From an uncultured Selenomonadales bacterium (GTDB lineage Bacteria > Bacillota > Negativicutes > Selenomonadales > Selenomonadaceae), in assembly GCA_900315155.1 (NCBI GenBank), contig OMYB01000009.1:1-64000 (forward strand): a stretch of 64,000 nt of DNA, read 5' to 3'. The notes below the pieces were generated by a model that was given only the letters and a program-made list of their open reading frames with translations, made no database searches and had not been told where the DNA came from. Positions 1 to 4,885 of this stretch are shown one piece after another. How positions within the stretch are numbered: position 1 is the first letter of the stretch; each line of letters starts with the position of its first letter. The position numbers were made by a program, and so were the translations under genes.

Positions 1-1
1 A

Positions 2-148
2 ATTATACACGCTTGTACACGGCAACACAAGGGAGCAAAAACCACGAGGCTGGCCAAAAGCAGAGAGCAACTCGGAGACATTGGAAGTTAGCGGCTACAG
101 GATAGCCTCCAGAAAATCCTTGCGGTGCGTGGTTTCTTGGGTAGCCAA
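2..148 (-). pseudogene. Possible 5' end of a transposase-like gene with an in-frame amber codon
   Basis: Read on the minus strand, an extended -10 (TGCTATAAT) is followed by a GGGAGG ribosome site and a TTG start at 148. The frame gives MATQETTHRKDFLEAIL, then a TAG at 97-95, then continues open to the window edge (PLTSNVSELLSAFGQPRG...). The peptide on both sides of the stop looks like coding sequence, so I read this as one gene broken by a stop codon, or a suppressed one. The style recalls transposase N-termini, but I cannot name a family and the rest lies outside the window. Confidence 0.3.
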
Positions 149-295
149 AGTCTCTACCTCCCTAAATTATAGCATAATTCGAGCCTGTGATACATTTGAA
201 TTTTAAAATAGTTTGCCTGAGGGAATCGTTTGTATATATTGACTATATCACGGACAAAATTGCGTGTCAAGAGGATTCTTTCCCTTTAGAAAAGG

Positions 296-455
296 GACGA
301 CCCTCTCCGCCTCGCTGGCGCTCGGCACCTCCCCCATGGGGGAGGCTGGGTGGGTGCCAGTCTGAGGCGCCAAGTGCCTGCGCACCACGGCGGGGTGACG
401 ACCCTCTCTGCCTCGCTGGCGCTCGGCACCTCCCCCATGGGGGAGGCTTGGGTGG
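296..455. repeat. Two copies of a dispersed palindromic repeat (core A)
   Basis: Copies at about 296-354 and 391-455 share the core GACGACCCTCTCCGCCTCGC, then a CTCGGCAC segment and a palindrome CCTCCCCCATGGGGGAGG. The same core recurs at about 1628, 2074, 2700, 3707 and, in reverse orientation, 14011. The copies lie inside an open frame that ends in the AraC-like remnant, but the repeat translation (Pro/Arg/Gly-rich) is not protein-like. Confidence 0.75.
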
Positions 456-486
456 TGCCAGTCTGGGGATGTGCCTGCGGATGCCC

Positions 487-618
487 ATGGGAGTCGATGT
501 CTTTTTGAAAGAAATCAGCATCACCGTCGGCCTGAGCAGTGCCAACTACATCGCGAGGACCTTTCGTCAAGTCGAAGGCATGAGCCAGAGAGAATACCAA
601 AAAATGGTGAGGGAATGA
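487..618 (+). pseudogene. Remnant of an AraC-family regulator C-terminus
   Basis: The last ~40 codons read ...ISITVGLSSANYIARTFR and then QVEGMSQREYQKMVRE, which matches the second helix-turn-helix of AraC-family regulators (consensus style: VGFSDPNYFSRVFKK then GMSPSEYR). Upstream the frame runs into the dispersed repeat, so the sensory domain and the first helix-turn-helix are gone. No ribosome site precedes it. I treat it as a dead 3' fragment, with repeats sitting at the breakpoint. Confidence 0.55.
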
Positions 619-679
619 TTACTCGTATTGCATTTTTGTCCTATTGAAATATACTGCAACTTGTGTTATGCTAAAATCA

Positions 680-725
680 TTGACAGGATAACATGATTTT
701 ACTATAATTAACCATAAGGTTAATT
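680..725 (+). promoter_or_regulatory. Promoter and palindromic operator of the higB-higA-like operon
   Basis: TTGACA (680-685), a 17-bp spacer and TATAAT (703-708) form a consensus promoter. An inverted repeat AATTAACC-ATAA-GGTTAATT (706-725) overlaps the -10 and the start site. That is the expected place for an autorepressing antitoxin to bind, here presumably the HigA-like protein encoded downstream. Confidence 0.75.
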
Positions 726-741
726 CAAGGGGCTGTATCGT

Positions 742-1080
742 TTGCAAATCACTTATGCGAATACGAAAGTGGAAAAATATTTCTCGGATTACAACAGGCT
801 CCAACGGAAACTGCCTTTTGCCTGGGTTCGTAGTATCAAGAAGTTCATGAACTACCTGAAAGCTGCGGAATGCTTTGGTGATTTCCTGCAGTTGGGACTG
901 GGTCGCCCGGAGCAGCTGGAGGGGACTCAGCGCATCCGGTATTCTTTACGTATTTCGGCGAATGCAAGACTTATTCTTGAGCCGGATGCCACGGAGGAGA
1001 CCGTGATGATTTGTACGGAAGTGGAAGTAGAGGGAGTGGTGGATTATCATGGCGACAAAGACAATTGGTTTATCCCCTGA
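742..1080 (+). CDS. higB: HigB-like toxin (RelE/ParE superfamily mRNA interferase)
   Basis: The 112-residue protein has the build of the HigB/plasmid-killer branch of RelE toxins: short, basic N-terminal helices (VEKYFSDYNRLQRKLP), a strand region around LEGTQRIRYSLRISANARLI and a C-terminal strand VMICTEVEVEGVVDYH. Family members cut mRNA on the ribosome and are blocked by HigA. The start is a TTG preceded by AAGGGG. The gene overlaps the following antitoxin by 32 bp, toxin first, which is the hig order. Function is inferred from family resemblance and gene order. Confidence 0.75.
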   Translation: MQITYANTKVEKYFSDYNRLQRKLPFAWVRSIKKFMNYLKAAECFGDFLQLGLGRPEQLEGTQRIRYSLRISANARLILEPDATEETVMICTEVEVEGVVDYHGDKDNWFIP

Positions 1081-1489
1081 GCTGATCATTCATCCCGGCG
1101 AGACGATCGCGGATCTGTTGGAGGCTCGCGGCATGACGCAGCAGGAACTTGCCGTGCGGACTGGGACGACACCGGCGTTTATCAGCAGCGTCATTCACGG
1201 GAAAAAGGGTATATCCGGGAAGTTTGCCTATGCCCTGGAGTGTGCTTTTGGTGTGCCCAAAACGTTCTGGCTTAACCTGCAGGCTAACTATGAGGCGGAG
1301 CTGCTCGACGCGCGGGAACATGCTACCATCACATCGGAGGAGAAGAATGTCGTGCACGGCATGCAGAACATGATCCAGGAGCTGCGCGCAAAAGGCACCC
1401 TTGCGCCGGACCAGCAGGATGAAGACGCGATCCCTTTCCTGCGTCGGAGATTCCACGTCAGCAACCTGGCATACCTCAGCATGCTCTAG
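1049..1489 (+). CDS. higA: HigA-like XRE-family antitoxin, probably C-terminally short
   Basis: The 146-residue protein carries an XRE helix-turn-helix at about residues 13-70 (HPGETIADLLEARGMTQQEL, then PAFISSVIHGKKGIS) with the HigA-type ending FWLNLQANYEAEL. Larger relatives of about 360 residues continue beyond a LRRFFGVSNL-like motif. Here that motif is present (LRRRFHVSNLAYLSML), but the protein stops straight after it, so the C-terminal part of the long form has probably been lost. The toxin-neutralising and DNA-binding parts remain. It likely represses the operon through the palindrome at 706-725. Confidence 0.75.
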   Translation: MATKTIGLSPELIIHPGETIADLLEARGMTQQELAVRTGTTPAFISSVIHGKKGISGKFAYALECAFGVPKTFWLNLQANYEAELLDAREHATITSEEKNVVHGMQNMIQELRAKGTLAPDQQDEDAIPFLRRRFHVSNLAYLSML

Positions 1490-1587
1490 TAAGAGGCAGT
1501 CACAATAAAGGTGGCTCGCATGCGTGCAGGCGGGGCAGTGAGGAACATACCAATGTCAGGTGCCCGTGCGAGCGGTACGGAGCGGGG

Positions 1588-1695
1588 AGACCCCCTCAGT
1601 CGCTGACGCGACAGCTCTCCGGCGGGGTGACGACCCTCTCCGCCTCGCTGGCGCTCGGCACCTCCCCCATAGGGGAGGCTGGGTTGGTGGCAGTT
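1588..1695. repeat. Dispersed palindromic repeat, composite B+A copy
   Basis: Part B (CCCCCTCAGTCGCTGACGCG ... AGCTCTCCGG, containing the GTCGC-TGAC-GCGAC palindrome) is followed by core A ending in CCTCCCCCATAGGGGAGG. It is nearly identical to the copy at 2031-2140. The two copies, together with the toxin/small-RNA units that follow them, make a ~450-bp tandem duplication. Confidence 0.8.
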
Positions 1696-1752
1696 TGGGG
1701 ATGTGCCTGCGGACGCCCGTGGGAGCCGATGCCTTTGATGTGTCATTTCTGC

Positions 1753-1866
1753 TTAAAAAAAACCACCTGCCGAAGCAGGTGGCTGCCGTGACGAGGTAGT
1801 GAGGCTGGCAAGGTGACAGGTCAAGCCTGCCGCGACAGACACGAGATACGAAGTGAATAGTGTCAT
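1753..1866 (-). CDS. Small hydrophobic toxin-like peptide, copy 1 (type I-like)
   Basis: The 37-residue frame starts MTLFTSYLVSVAAGLTCHLA and then runs SLTTSSRQPPASAGGFF. The first 20 residues form one short hydrophobic segment, as in type I toxin peptides of the Fst/Ldr kind. The SD is AAAGGAGGTG (complement of 1874-1883). Compared with copy 2 (2248-2316), seven bases (TGCAAGT in mRNA sense) are missing after ...CACCTTGCC. This removes the Cys-Lys-stop ending and lets the frame run on through the transcription terminator. The peptide may therefore be altered or inactive. The toxin role is inferred from size, hydrophobicity, tight leader structure and the matching divergent small RNA. Confidence 0.6.
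   Translation of the reverse strand: MTLFTSYLVSVAAGLTCHLASLTTSSRQPPASAGGFF
1763..1782 (-). terminator. Intrinsic terminator of toxin-like gene copy 1
   Basis: In minus-strand sense CCACCTGC-TTCG-GCAGGTGG is followed by eight T. The perfect 8-bp stem with a TTCG tetraloop closes a transcript of about 150 nt. The toxin reading frame of this copy passes through it and ends in the T run. Confidence 0.85.
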
Positions 1867-1872
1867 ACGTAT

Positions 1873-1892
1873 ACACCTCCTTTCGGCGGTGT
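1873..1892 (-). promoter_or_regulatory. SD-sequestering hairpin with GAAA loop in toxin mRNA 1
   Basis: In mRNA sense, ACACCGCC-GAAA-GGAGGUGU folds into an 8-bp stem with one G.A mismatch and a GNRA tetraloop. The 3' arm is the Shine-Dalgarno sequence itself, so the folded mRNA should be translated poorly. The same 20 bases recur unchanged in copy 2. Confidence 0.7.
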
Positions 1893-1906
1893 ACCGCAAC
1901 GTGTTT

Positions 1907-1950
1907 AGTATAGCAAATTTCTTGACGCAAAGGCAAGTTGGACGTATAAT
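1907..1950. promoter_or_regulatory. Overlapping divergent promoters, unit 1
   Basis: Plus strand: TTGACG (1922-1927), 17-bp spacer, TATAAT (1945-1950) drives the small RNA. Minus strand: TTGCCT (1936-1931), 18-bp spacer, extended -10 TGC-TATACT (TATACT at 1912-1907) drives the toxin mRNA. The two polymerase footprints overlap, so the promoters should compete. Confidence 0.8.
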
Positions 1951-1956
1951 ATAAAT

Positions 1957-2014
1957 GACAAAGAAGTGAATATGTTGTCATGCGAGCCGTGGGAGTAGTG
2001 ACCCCACGGTTTTT
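1957..2014 (+). ncRNA. Small antitoxin-like RNA, copy 1
   Basis: A ~58-nt transcript is predicted from the consensus promoter at 1922-1950 to a terminator CCGTGGG...CCCACGG plus T5 (1987-2014). Its 5' part folds as ATGACAA/TTGTCAT with a 13-nt loop AGAAGTGAATATG. Ten bases of that region (GAAGTGAATA, 1963-1972) are identical to the antisense of toxin codons 3-6 (1850-1859), and TGTCAT (1976-1981) is identical to the antisense of the start codon and next codon (1861-1866). It can therefore pair with the toxin start region in trans. There is no reading frame of note. Confidence 0.7.
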
Positions 2015-2030
2015 GTGTATTTCAACGGGG

Positions 2031-2140
2031 GGACCCCCTCAGTCGCTGACGCGACAGCTCTCCGGTGGGGGTGACGACCCTCTCCGCCTCGCTGGCGCTC
2101 GGCACCTCCCCCATAGGGGAGGCTGGGTGGTGCCAGTCTG
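2031..2140. repeat. Dispersed palindromic repeat, composite B+A copy
   Basis: Second copy of the B+A composite, almost base for base the copy at 1588-1695. It is followed, as there, by a stretch ending in the toxin terminator. It marks the tandem duplication boundary. Confidence 0.8.
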
Positions 2141-2205
2141 AGGATGTGCTTGCGGACGCCCGTGGGAGCCGATGCCTTTGATGTGTCATTTCTGCTTAAA
2201 AAAAA

Positions 2206-2225
2206 CCACCTGCCGAAGCAGGTGG
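2206..2225 (-). terminator. Intrinsic terminator of toxin-like gene copy 2
   Basis: The same perfect stem-loop (CCACCTGC-TTCG-GCAGGTGG, then T8 in minus-strand sense) as in copy 1. Here it lies 22 bp beyond the toxin stop codon, the expected arrangement. Confidence 0.85.
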
Positions 2226-2247
2226 CTGCCGTGACGAGGTAGTGAGG

Positions 2248-2316
2248 CTACTTGCAGGCAAGGTGACAAGTCAGGCCTGCCAGAACAGACACGAAGTAGG
2301 AACCGAGTAAAGTCAT
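2248..2316 (-). CDS. Small hydrophobic toxin-like peptide, copy 2 (type I-like)
   Basis: This 22-residue peptide, MTLLGSYFVSVLAGLTCHLA then CK, is a single hydrophobic segment with a C-terminal lysine. It probably inserts in the membrane and depolarises it, as Fst/Ldr-type toxins do, but this is inference from form. Start ATG at 2316-2314 follows AAAGGAGGTG. The nucleotide differences from copy 1 are concentrated in codons 3-7, exactly where the divergent small RNA would pair, while leader hairpin and terminator are unchanged. I judge this copy the intact one. Confidence 0.65.
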   Translation of the reverse strand: MTLLGSYFVSVLAGLTCHLACK

Positions 2317-2322
2317 ACGAAA

Positions 2323-2342
2323 ACACCTCCTTTCGGCGGTGT
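2323..2342 (-). promoter_or_regulatory. SD-sequestering hairpin with GAAA loop in toxin mRNA 2
   Basis: Identical to the hairpin at 1873-1892: 8-bp stem, one G.A mismatch, GNRA loop, with the Shine-Dalgarno in the 3' arm. Confidence 0.7.
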
Positions 2343-2356
2343 ACCGCAACGACTTT

Positions 2357-2400
2357 AGTATATCAAAATTCTTGACGAAAAAGCAAGGCAGACGTATAAT
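2357..2400. promoter_or_regulatory. Overlapping divergent promoters, unit 2
   Basis: Plus strand: TTGACG (2372-2377), 17-bp spacer, TATAAT (2395-2400). Minus strand: TTGCTT (2386-2381), 18-bp spacer, extended -10 TGA-TATACT (TATACT at 2362-2357). Same geometry as unit 1 although the intervening bases differ, so the arrangement is kept by selection or is recent. Confidence 0.8.
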
Positions 2401-2406
2401 ATACAT

Positions 2407-2466
2407 GACAAGGAAACGAGTATTCAAGTCATGCGAGCCGTGGGGAGTAGTGACCCCACGGTTTTT
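2407..2466 (+). ncRNA. Small antitoxin-like RNA, copy 2
   Basis: A ~60-nt transcript is predicted, ending at the perfect terminator CCGTGGGG-AGTAGTGA-CCCCACGG plus T6. A 5' stem CATGAC/GTCATG presents a loop with GGAAACGAGTA (2412-2422). This matches the antisense of toxin 2 codons 3-6 (2299-2309) at 10 of 11 positions, and AAGTCAT (2426-2432) matches the antisense of its start codon region (2310-2316). It does not match copy 1's toxin, so each RNA suits its own toxin. Confidence 0.7.
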
Positions 2467-2573
2467 TGTTTGCTCCCTCGAACAGGAAGCCAAGGTCTTT
2501 GCCACATTCCCCTCGTGTGGATGGCGTGGAGAGCCGTGGAGAGAGTGGCTCGCGGGGGCGTCCGGAGGCACAT

Positions 2574-2716
2574 CCTCAGTCAGCTGCGCTGACAGCTCCT
2601 TCAGAGAAGGAGCCAGGGGCGAGGCTGACGGCGGGCAGGAGGTGAGCCGCGAACGGGAAGACCCCCTCAGTCGCTGACGCGACAGATCTCCGGTGGGGAG
2701 ACGACCCTCTCCGCTT
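2574..2716. repeat. Variant and degraded copies of the dispersed repeat
   Basis: A variant (2574-2614, CCTCAGTCAGCTGCGCTGAC then AGCTCCTTCAGAGAAGGAGC) and a B+A piece (2660-2716) sit close together. The second piece truncates the flippase remnant that follows on the minus strand. Between 2467 and 2574 I see nothing recognisable. Confidence 0.6.
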
Positions 2717-2926
2717 ATTGTAGAGGCTTTGGATGAGAAAAGGCGGGAGGATGAGGCCGTAGATGCCCCATCCGGCGCGGAGGGCGATCCAGGCGGCGCA
2801 TGTGCCTGCCAGCCCGGAGAGGATGAAGGCGCGCGTATAGGGCAGCTGGTTGGTCGTGGCGATGAGGCAGGCCCAGGGCTCAAGCAGGGCATCAAAGAAG
2901 GCATCAGGAATAGGATCCAGGCGCCC
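2711..2926 (-). pseudogene. C-terminal remnant of a polysaccharide flippase-like membrane protein
   Basis: On the minus strand an open stretch of about 70 codons reads DPIPDAFFDALLEPWACLIA, TTNQLPYTRAFILSGLAGTC, AAWIALRAGWGIYGLILPPF, LIQSLYNKR. Two hydrophobic segments with Gly/Trp pairs are typical of the C-terminal end of Wzx/MATE-like polysaccharide exporters. A stop (2929-2927) precedes it and a dispersed repeat follows, so both ends are cut. It suits the neighbouring rhamnose and galactofuranose genes: this was probably the edge of a surface-glycan locus. The flippase call is from sequence style only. Confidence 0.5.
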
Positions 2927-2974
2927 TCAACGGATAGGTCTGCCGAGATTCTTGCAACATGAGCTTTTTCATGA

Positions 2975-3003
2975 TTGACAAATGGGTACTGTGATGGTAT
3001 ATT
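2975..3003 (+). promoter_or_regulatory. Promoter of the toxI-toxN-like operon
   Basis: TTGACA (2975-2980), 17-bp spacer, TATATT (2998-3003). Transcription would start about 3010, just before the first 35-bp repeat. Confidence 0.85.
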
Positions 3004-3015
3004 AAATATAGATAA

Positions 3016-3120
3016 TGAACGGTGCCTGCGACCGAAACGGCAGACTTTAATGAACGGTGCCTGCGACCGGGATGGCAGACTTTAATGAACGGTGCCTGCG
3101 ACCGTGACGGCAGACCTTAA
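3016..3120 (+). ncRNA. toxI: ToxI-like RNA antitoxin: three 35-nt tandem repeats
   Basis: Three contiguous 35-bp units (3016-3050, 3051-3085, 3086-3120) share TGAACGGTGCCTGCGACCG, two variable bases, then A(C/T)GGCAGAC(T/C)TTAA. In type III toxin-antitoxin systems such an RNA is cut by its toxin into single units that wrap around and inhibit it. Each unit can form an H-type pseudoknot: CGGU pairs with ACCG, and the GCC just after CGGU pairs with the GGC downstream. The unit-to-unit differences fall outside both stems. Position before a hairpin and a ToxN-like gene makes this call strong. Confidence 0.85.
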
Positions 3121-3154
3121 TAATAGGCGGGTGGCTCGTGCCATTCGCCTATTA
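3121..3154 (+). terminator. Hairpin between toxI repeats and toxN
   Basis: TAATAGGCG (3121-3129) pairs with CGCCTATTA (3146-3154), and inside it TGGC pairs with GCCA. In ToxIN loci a leaky terminator at this place sets a high RNA-to-toxin ratio. The T run after it is weak, which suits partial read-through. Confidence 0.75.
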
Positions 3155-3169
3155 TATTGTGGAGGTTGT

Positions 3170-3655
3170 ATGCTGAATTTTTTCTATGTTGACAAGCAGT
3201 ATATCGAGTATTTGAAGCGGTGGGAAAGCAAGATACCCAACATCGATTACGATTCGCATAAGAAGTTTGTCTGTGGTGCGCTGATACAGTTGGCGGGGAT
3301 GGCATATTATGCGCCGGTGTCCCACTACAAAAAGCCGAACGCGTCTACTTTTCTGATATATGATGGGGATAAAGCGATTTCGTCGATCCGGCTGAATTTC
3401 ATGTTCCCCGTGCTCCGCGATACGATTCAAAAGGTGGATTTTCATCGACTGCAGCATGAGGATCCACGGTATGCCTCCCTGGTACGCAAGGAGTTGGCTT
3501 ACTGCCGCGATCATGTGGATGCGCTGCAGCGGCAGGCCCAGAAGGTGTACCGCCGCGGCTCCAATCCACAGGATTTCTTGTTCCAGTTCTGTTGTGATTT
3601 CCAGCTGCTGCAGACCAAGGCAGAGGAGTATCAAAACAAATGGCTGCAAGGGTGA
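3170..3655 (+). CDS. toxN: ToxN/AbiQ-like type III toxin (endoribonuclease)
   Basis: The 161-residue protein resembles ToxN/AbiQ: N-terminal MLNFFYVDKQYIEYLKRWES then KIPN, the core QLAGMAYYAPVSHYKKPN and the strand SSIRLNFMFPV, followed by a helical C-terminus. ToxN cuts cellular RNA and its own repeat RNA, and many members give phage resistance by abortive infection. The start ATG at 3170 is chosen because GGAGG lies 5 bases upstream and the repeats and hairpin end before it; an in-frame upstream ATG lies inside the repeats and is unlikely. Length fits the family (about 165-175 residues). Confidence 0.85.
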   Translation: MLNFFYVDKQYIEYLKRWESKIPNIDYDSHKKFVCGALIQLAGMAYYAPVSHYKKPNASTFLIYDGDKAISSIRLNFMFPVLRDTIQKVDFHRLQHEDPRYASLVRKELAYCRDHVDALQRQAQKVYRRGSNPQDFLFQFCCDFQLLQTKAEEYQNKWLQG

Positions 3656-3706
3656 GGAATAGCCGGGAAATCGTCATCCACCCAATCGCCACCCCCCGGA
3701 CGTGGG

Positions 3707-3766
3707 GTGACGACCCTCTCCGCCTCGCTGCGCTCGGCACCTCCCCCATAGGGGAGGCTGGGGGAA
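3707..3766. repeat. Dispersed palindromic repeat, core A copy
   Basis: GGGGTGACGACCCTCTCCGC then CTCGCTGCGCTCGGCACC and CTCCCCCATAGGGGAGG. It lies between toxN and the rmlA promoter, only a few bases upstream of the -35. Confidence 0.8.
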
Positions 3767-3771
3767 TGCCG

Positions 3772-3800
3772 TTGACACGCGGGTGCCGATTCGCTATGAT
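3772..3800 (+). promoter_or_regulatory. Promoter of rmlA
   Basis: TTGACA (3772-3777), 17-bp spacer, TATGAT (3795-3800), followed by AGGAGGGAGA and the rmlA ATG. Confidence 0.8.
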
Positions 3801-3827
3801 GGTAAGAGATAGATTAGGAGGGAGAAT

Positions 3828-4706
3828 ATGAGTAATATAAGGAAGGGAATCATTCTTGCGGGCGGGTCGGGGACGCGGTTGTATCCGCTGACGCGCGTGG
3901 TTTCGAAGCAGCTCATGCCGGTGTATGATAAGCCGATGATTTATTATCCGCTGAGCACGCTGATGCTCGCTGGCATCAACGATATCCTGGTGATCACGAC
4001 GCCGGCGGACCGGGAGCTTTATCCGGCGCTGCTGGGCGACGGGTCGCAGCTGGGCATCCACATTTCGTACGCGGTCCAGCCGAGCCCGGACGGCCTCGCG
4101 CAGGCGTTCCTCATCGGCGAGGACTTCATCGCGGGCGAGGGGTGCGCGCTCGTGCTCGGGGATAACATTTTCTACGGGTCCGATCTCGCCGTCATGATGC
4201 AGCGGGCGGCGCAGCGGGCGTCGGGCGCAACGGTGTTTGCGTACTACGTGTCCGACCCGGAGCGCTACGGCGTCGTGGAGTTCGACCGGGAGGGCCGGGC
4301 GCTTTCGCTCGAGGAAAAGCCGGCGCAGCCGAAGTCGAACTACGCGGTCACGGGACTGTATTTCTACGACCGGGACATCGTCGATATCGCGAAGAGCATC
4401 AAGCCCTCGGCGCGCGGCGAGCTCGAGATCACGGATGTGAACAAAGTGTACCTCGGGCGCGGCACGCTGAACGTCGAGAAGATGCGCCGCGGGTTTGCGT
4501 GGCTCGATACGGGGACGCATGAAAGCCTGCTGCAGGCCGGGCAGTTCGTCCAGACCATCCAGGCACGGCAGGGGCTGAAAATCGCCTGCCTCGAGGAAAT
4601 CGCGTACCGCATGGGTTACATCGACCGGGCGCAGGTCGAAAAGCTCGCGCAGCCGCTGCTGAAGAATGACTACGGGAAATACCTCATGAGAATGATCGAA
4701 GAATAA
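3828..4706 (+). CDS. rmlA: Glucose-1-phosphate thymidylyltransferase
   Basis: This 292-residue enzyme makes dTDP-glucose from dTTP and glucose-1-phosphate, the first step to dTDP-L-rhamnose. The nucleotide-binding signature [11 protein letters not shown] is at residues 12-22, followed by [23 protein letters not shown] and [13 protein letters not shown] are also typical of RmlA. Length is normal for the short RmlA form. rmlC and glf follow on the same strand; rmlB and rmlD are not in this window, so they must lie elsewhere or be missing. Confidence 0.95.
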   Translation: MSNIRKGIILAGGSGTRLYPLTRVVSKQLMPVYDKPMIYYPLSTLMLAGINDILVITTPADRELYPALLGDGSQLGIHISYAVQPSPDGLAQAFLIGEDFIAGEGCALVLGDNIFYGSDLAVMMQRAAQRASGATVFAYYVSDPERYGVVEFDREGRALSLEEKPAQPKSNYAVTGLYFYDRDIVDIAKSIKPSARGELEITDVNKVYLGRGTLNVEKMRRGFAWLDTGTHESLLQAGQFVQTIQARQGLKIACLEEIAYRMGYIDRAQVEKLAQPLLKNDYGKYLMRMIEE

Positions 4707-4720
4707 GTGCGAGGCTGCCG

Positions 4721-4840
4721 GAACAGGACCTCCTCAGTCGCTGGCGCGACAGCTCTCCGGTGTATGGCAGGCACTAAACGCTAAAGCGCCAAGTGCCTGC
4801 GCACCCCAATGGGGGGAGCCATACGCAACATCCGTCTGCG
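4721..4840. repeat. ~120-bp dispersed repeat, inverted partner of 9784-9905
   Basis: Starts GAACAGGACCTCCTCAGTCG, contains a palindromic arm (GCACTAAACGCTAAAGCGCC, AAGTGCC) and CCCCAATGGGGGGAGC, and ends CCGTCTGCG. The reverse complement occurs at 9784-9905 with few changes. The copy fills the rmlA-rmlC gap. Confidence 0.8.
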
Positions 4841-4885
4841 GGAGCGGGAGGCGCGAAGAAAAGGCATTTTGTTGGAGGGATTATT

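Noticed and set aside
187-486. Coding sequence upstream of the AraC remnant
   Set aside because: The frame is open only because the dispersed repeat is GC-rich; the translation is repeat-derived.
2693-2962. A plus-strand gene opposite the flippase remnant
   Set aside because: The plus-strand translation is low-complexity, while the minus strand shows clear membrane-protein sequence.
3016-3120. CRISPR-like array
   Set aside because: The 35-bp units are directly abutting with no unique spacers and no cas genes; the ToxI reading explains them.
4793-4885. A longer N-terminus for RmlC
   Set aside because: The extra 31 codons are translated repeat and lie before a good SD and TTG start.
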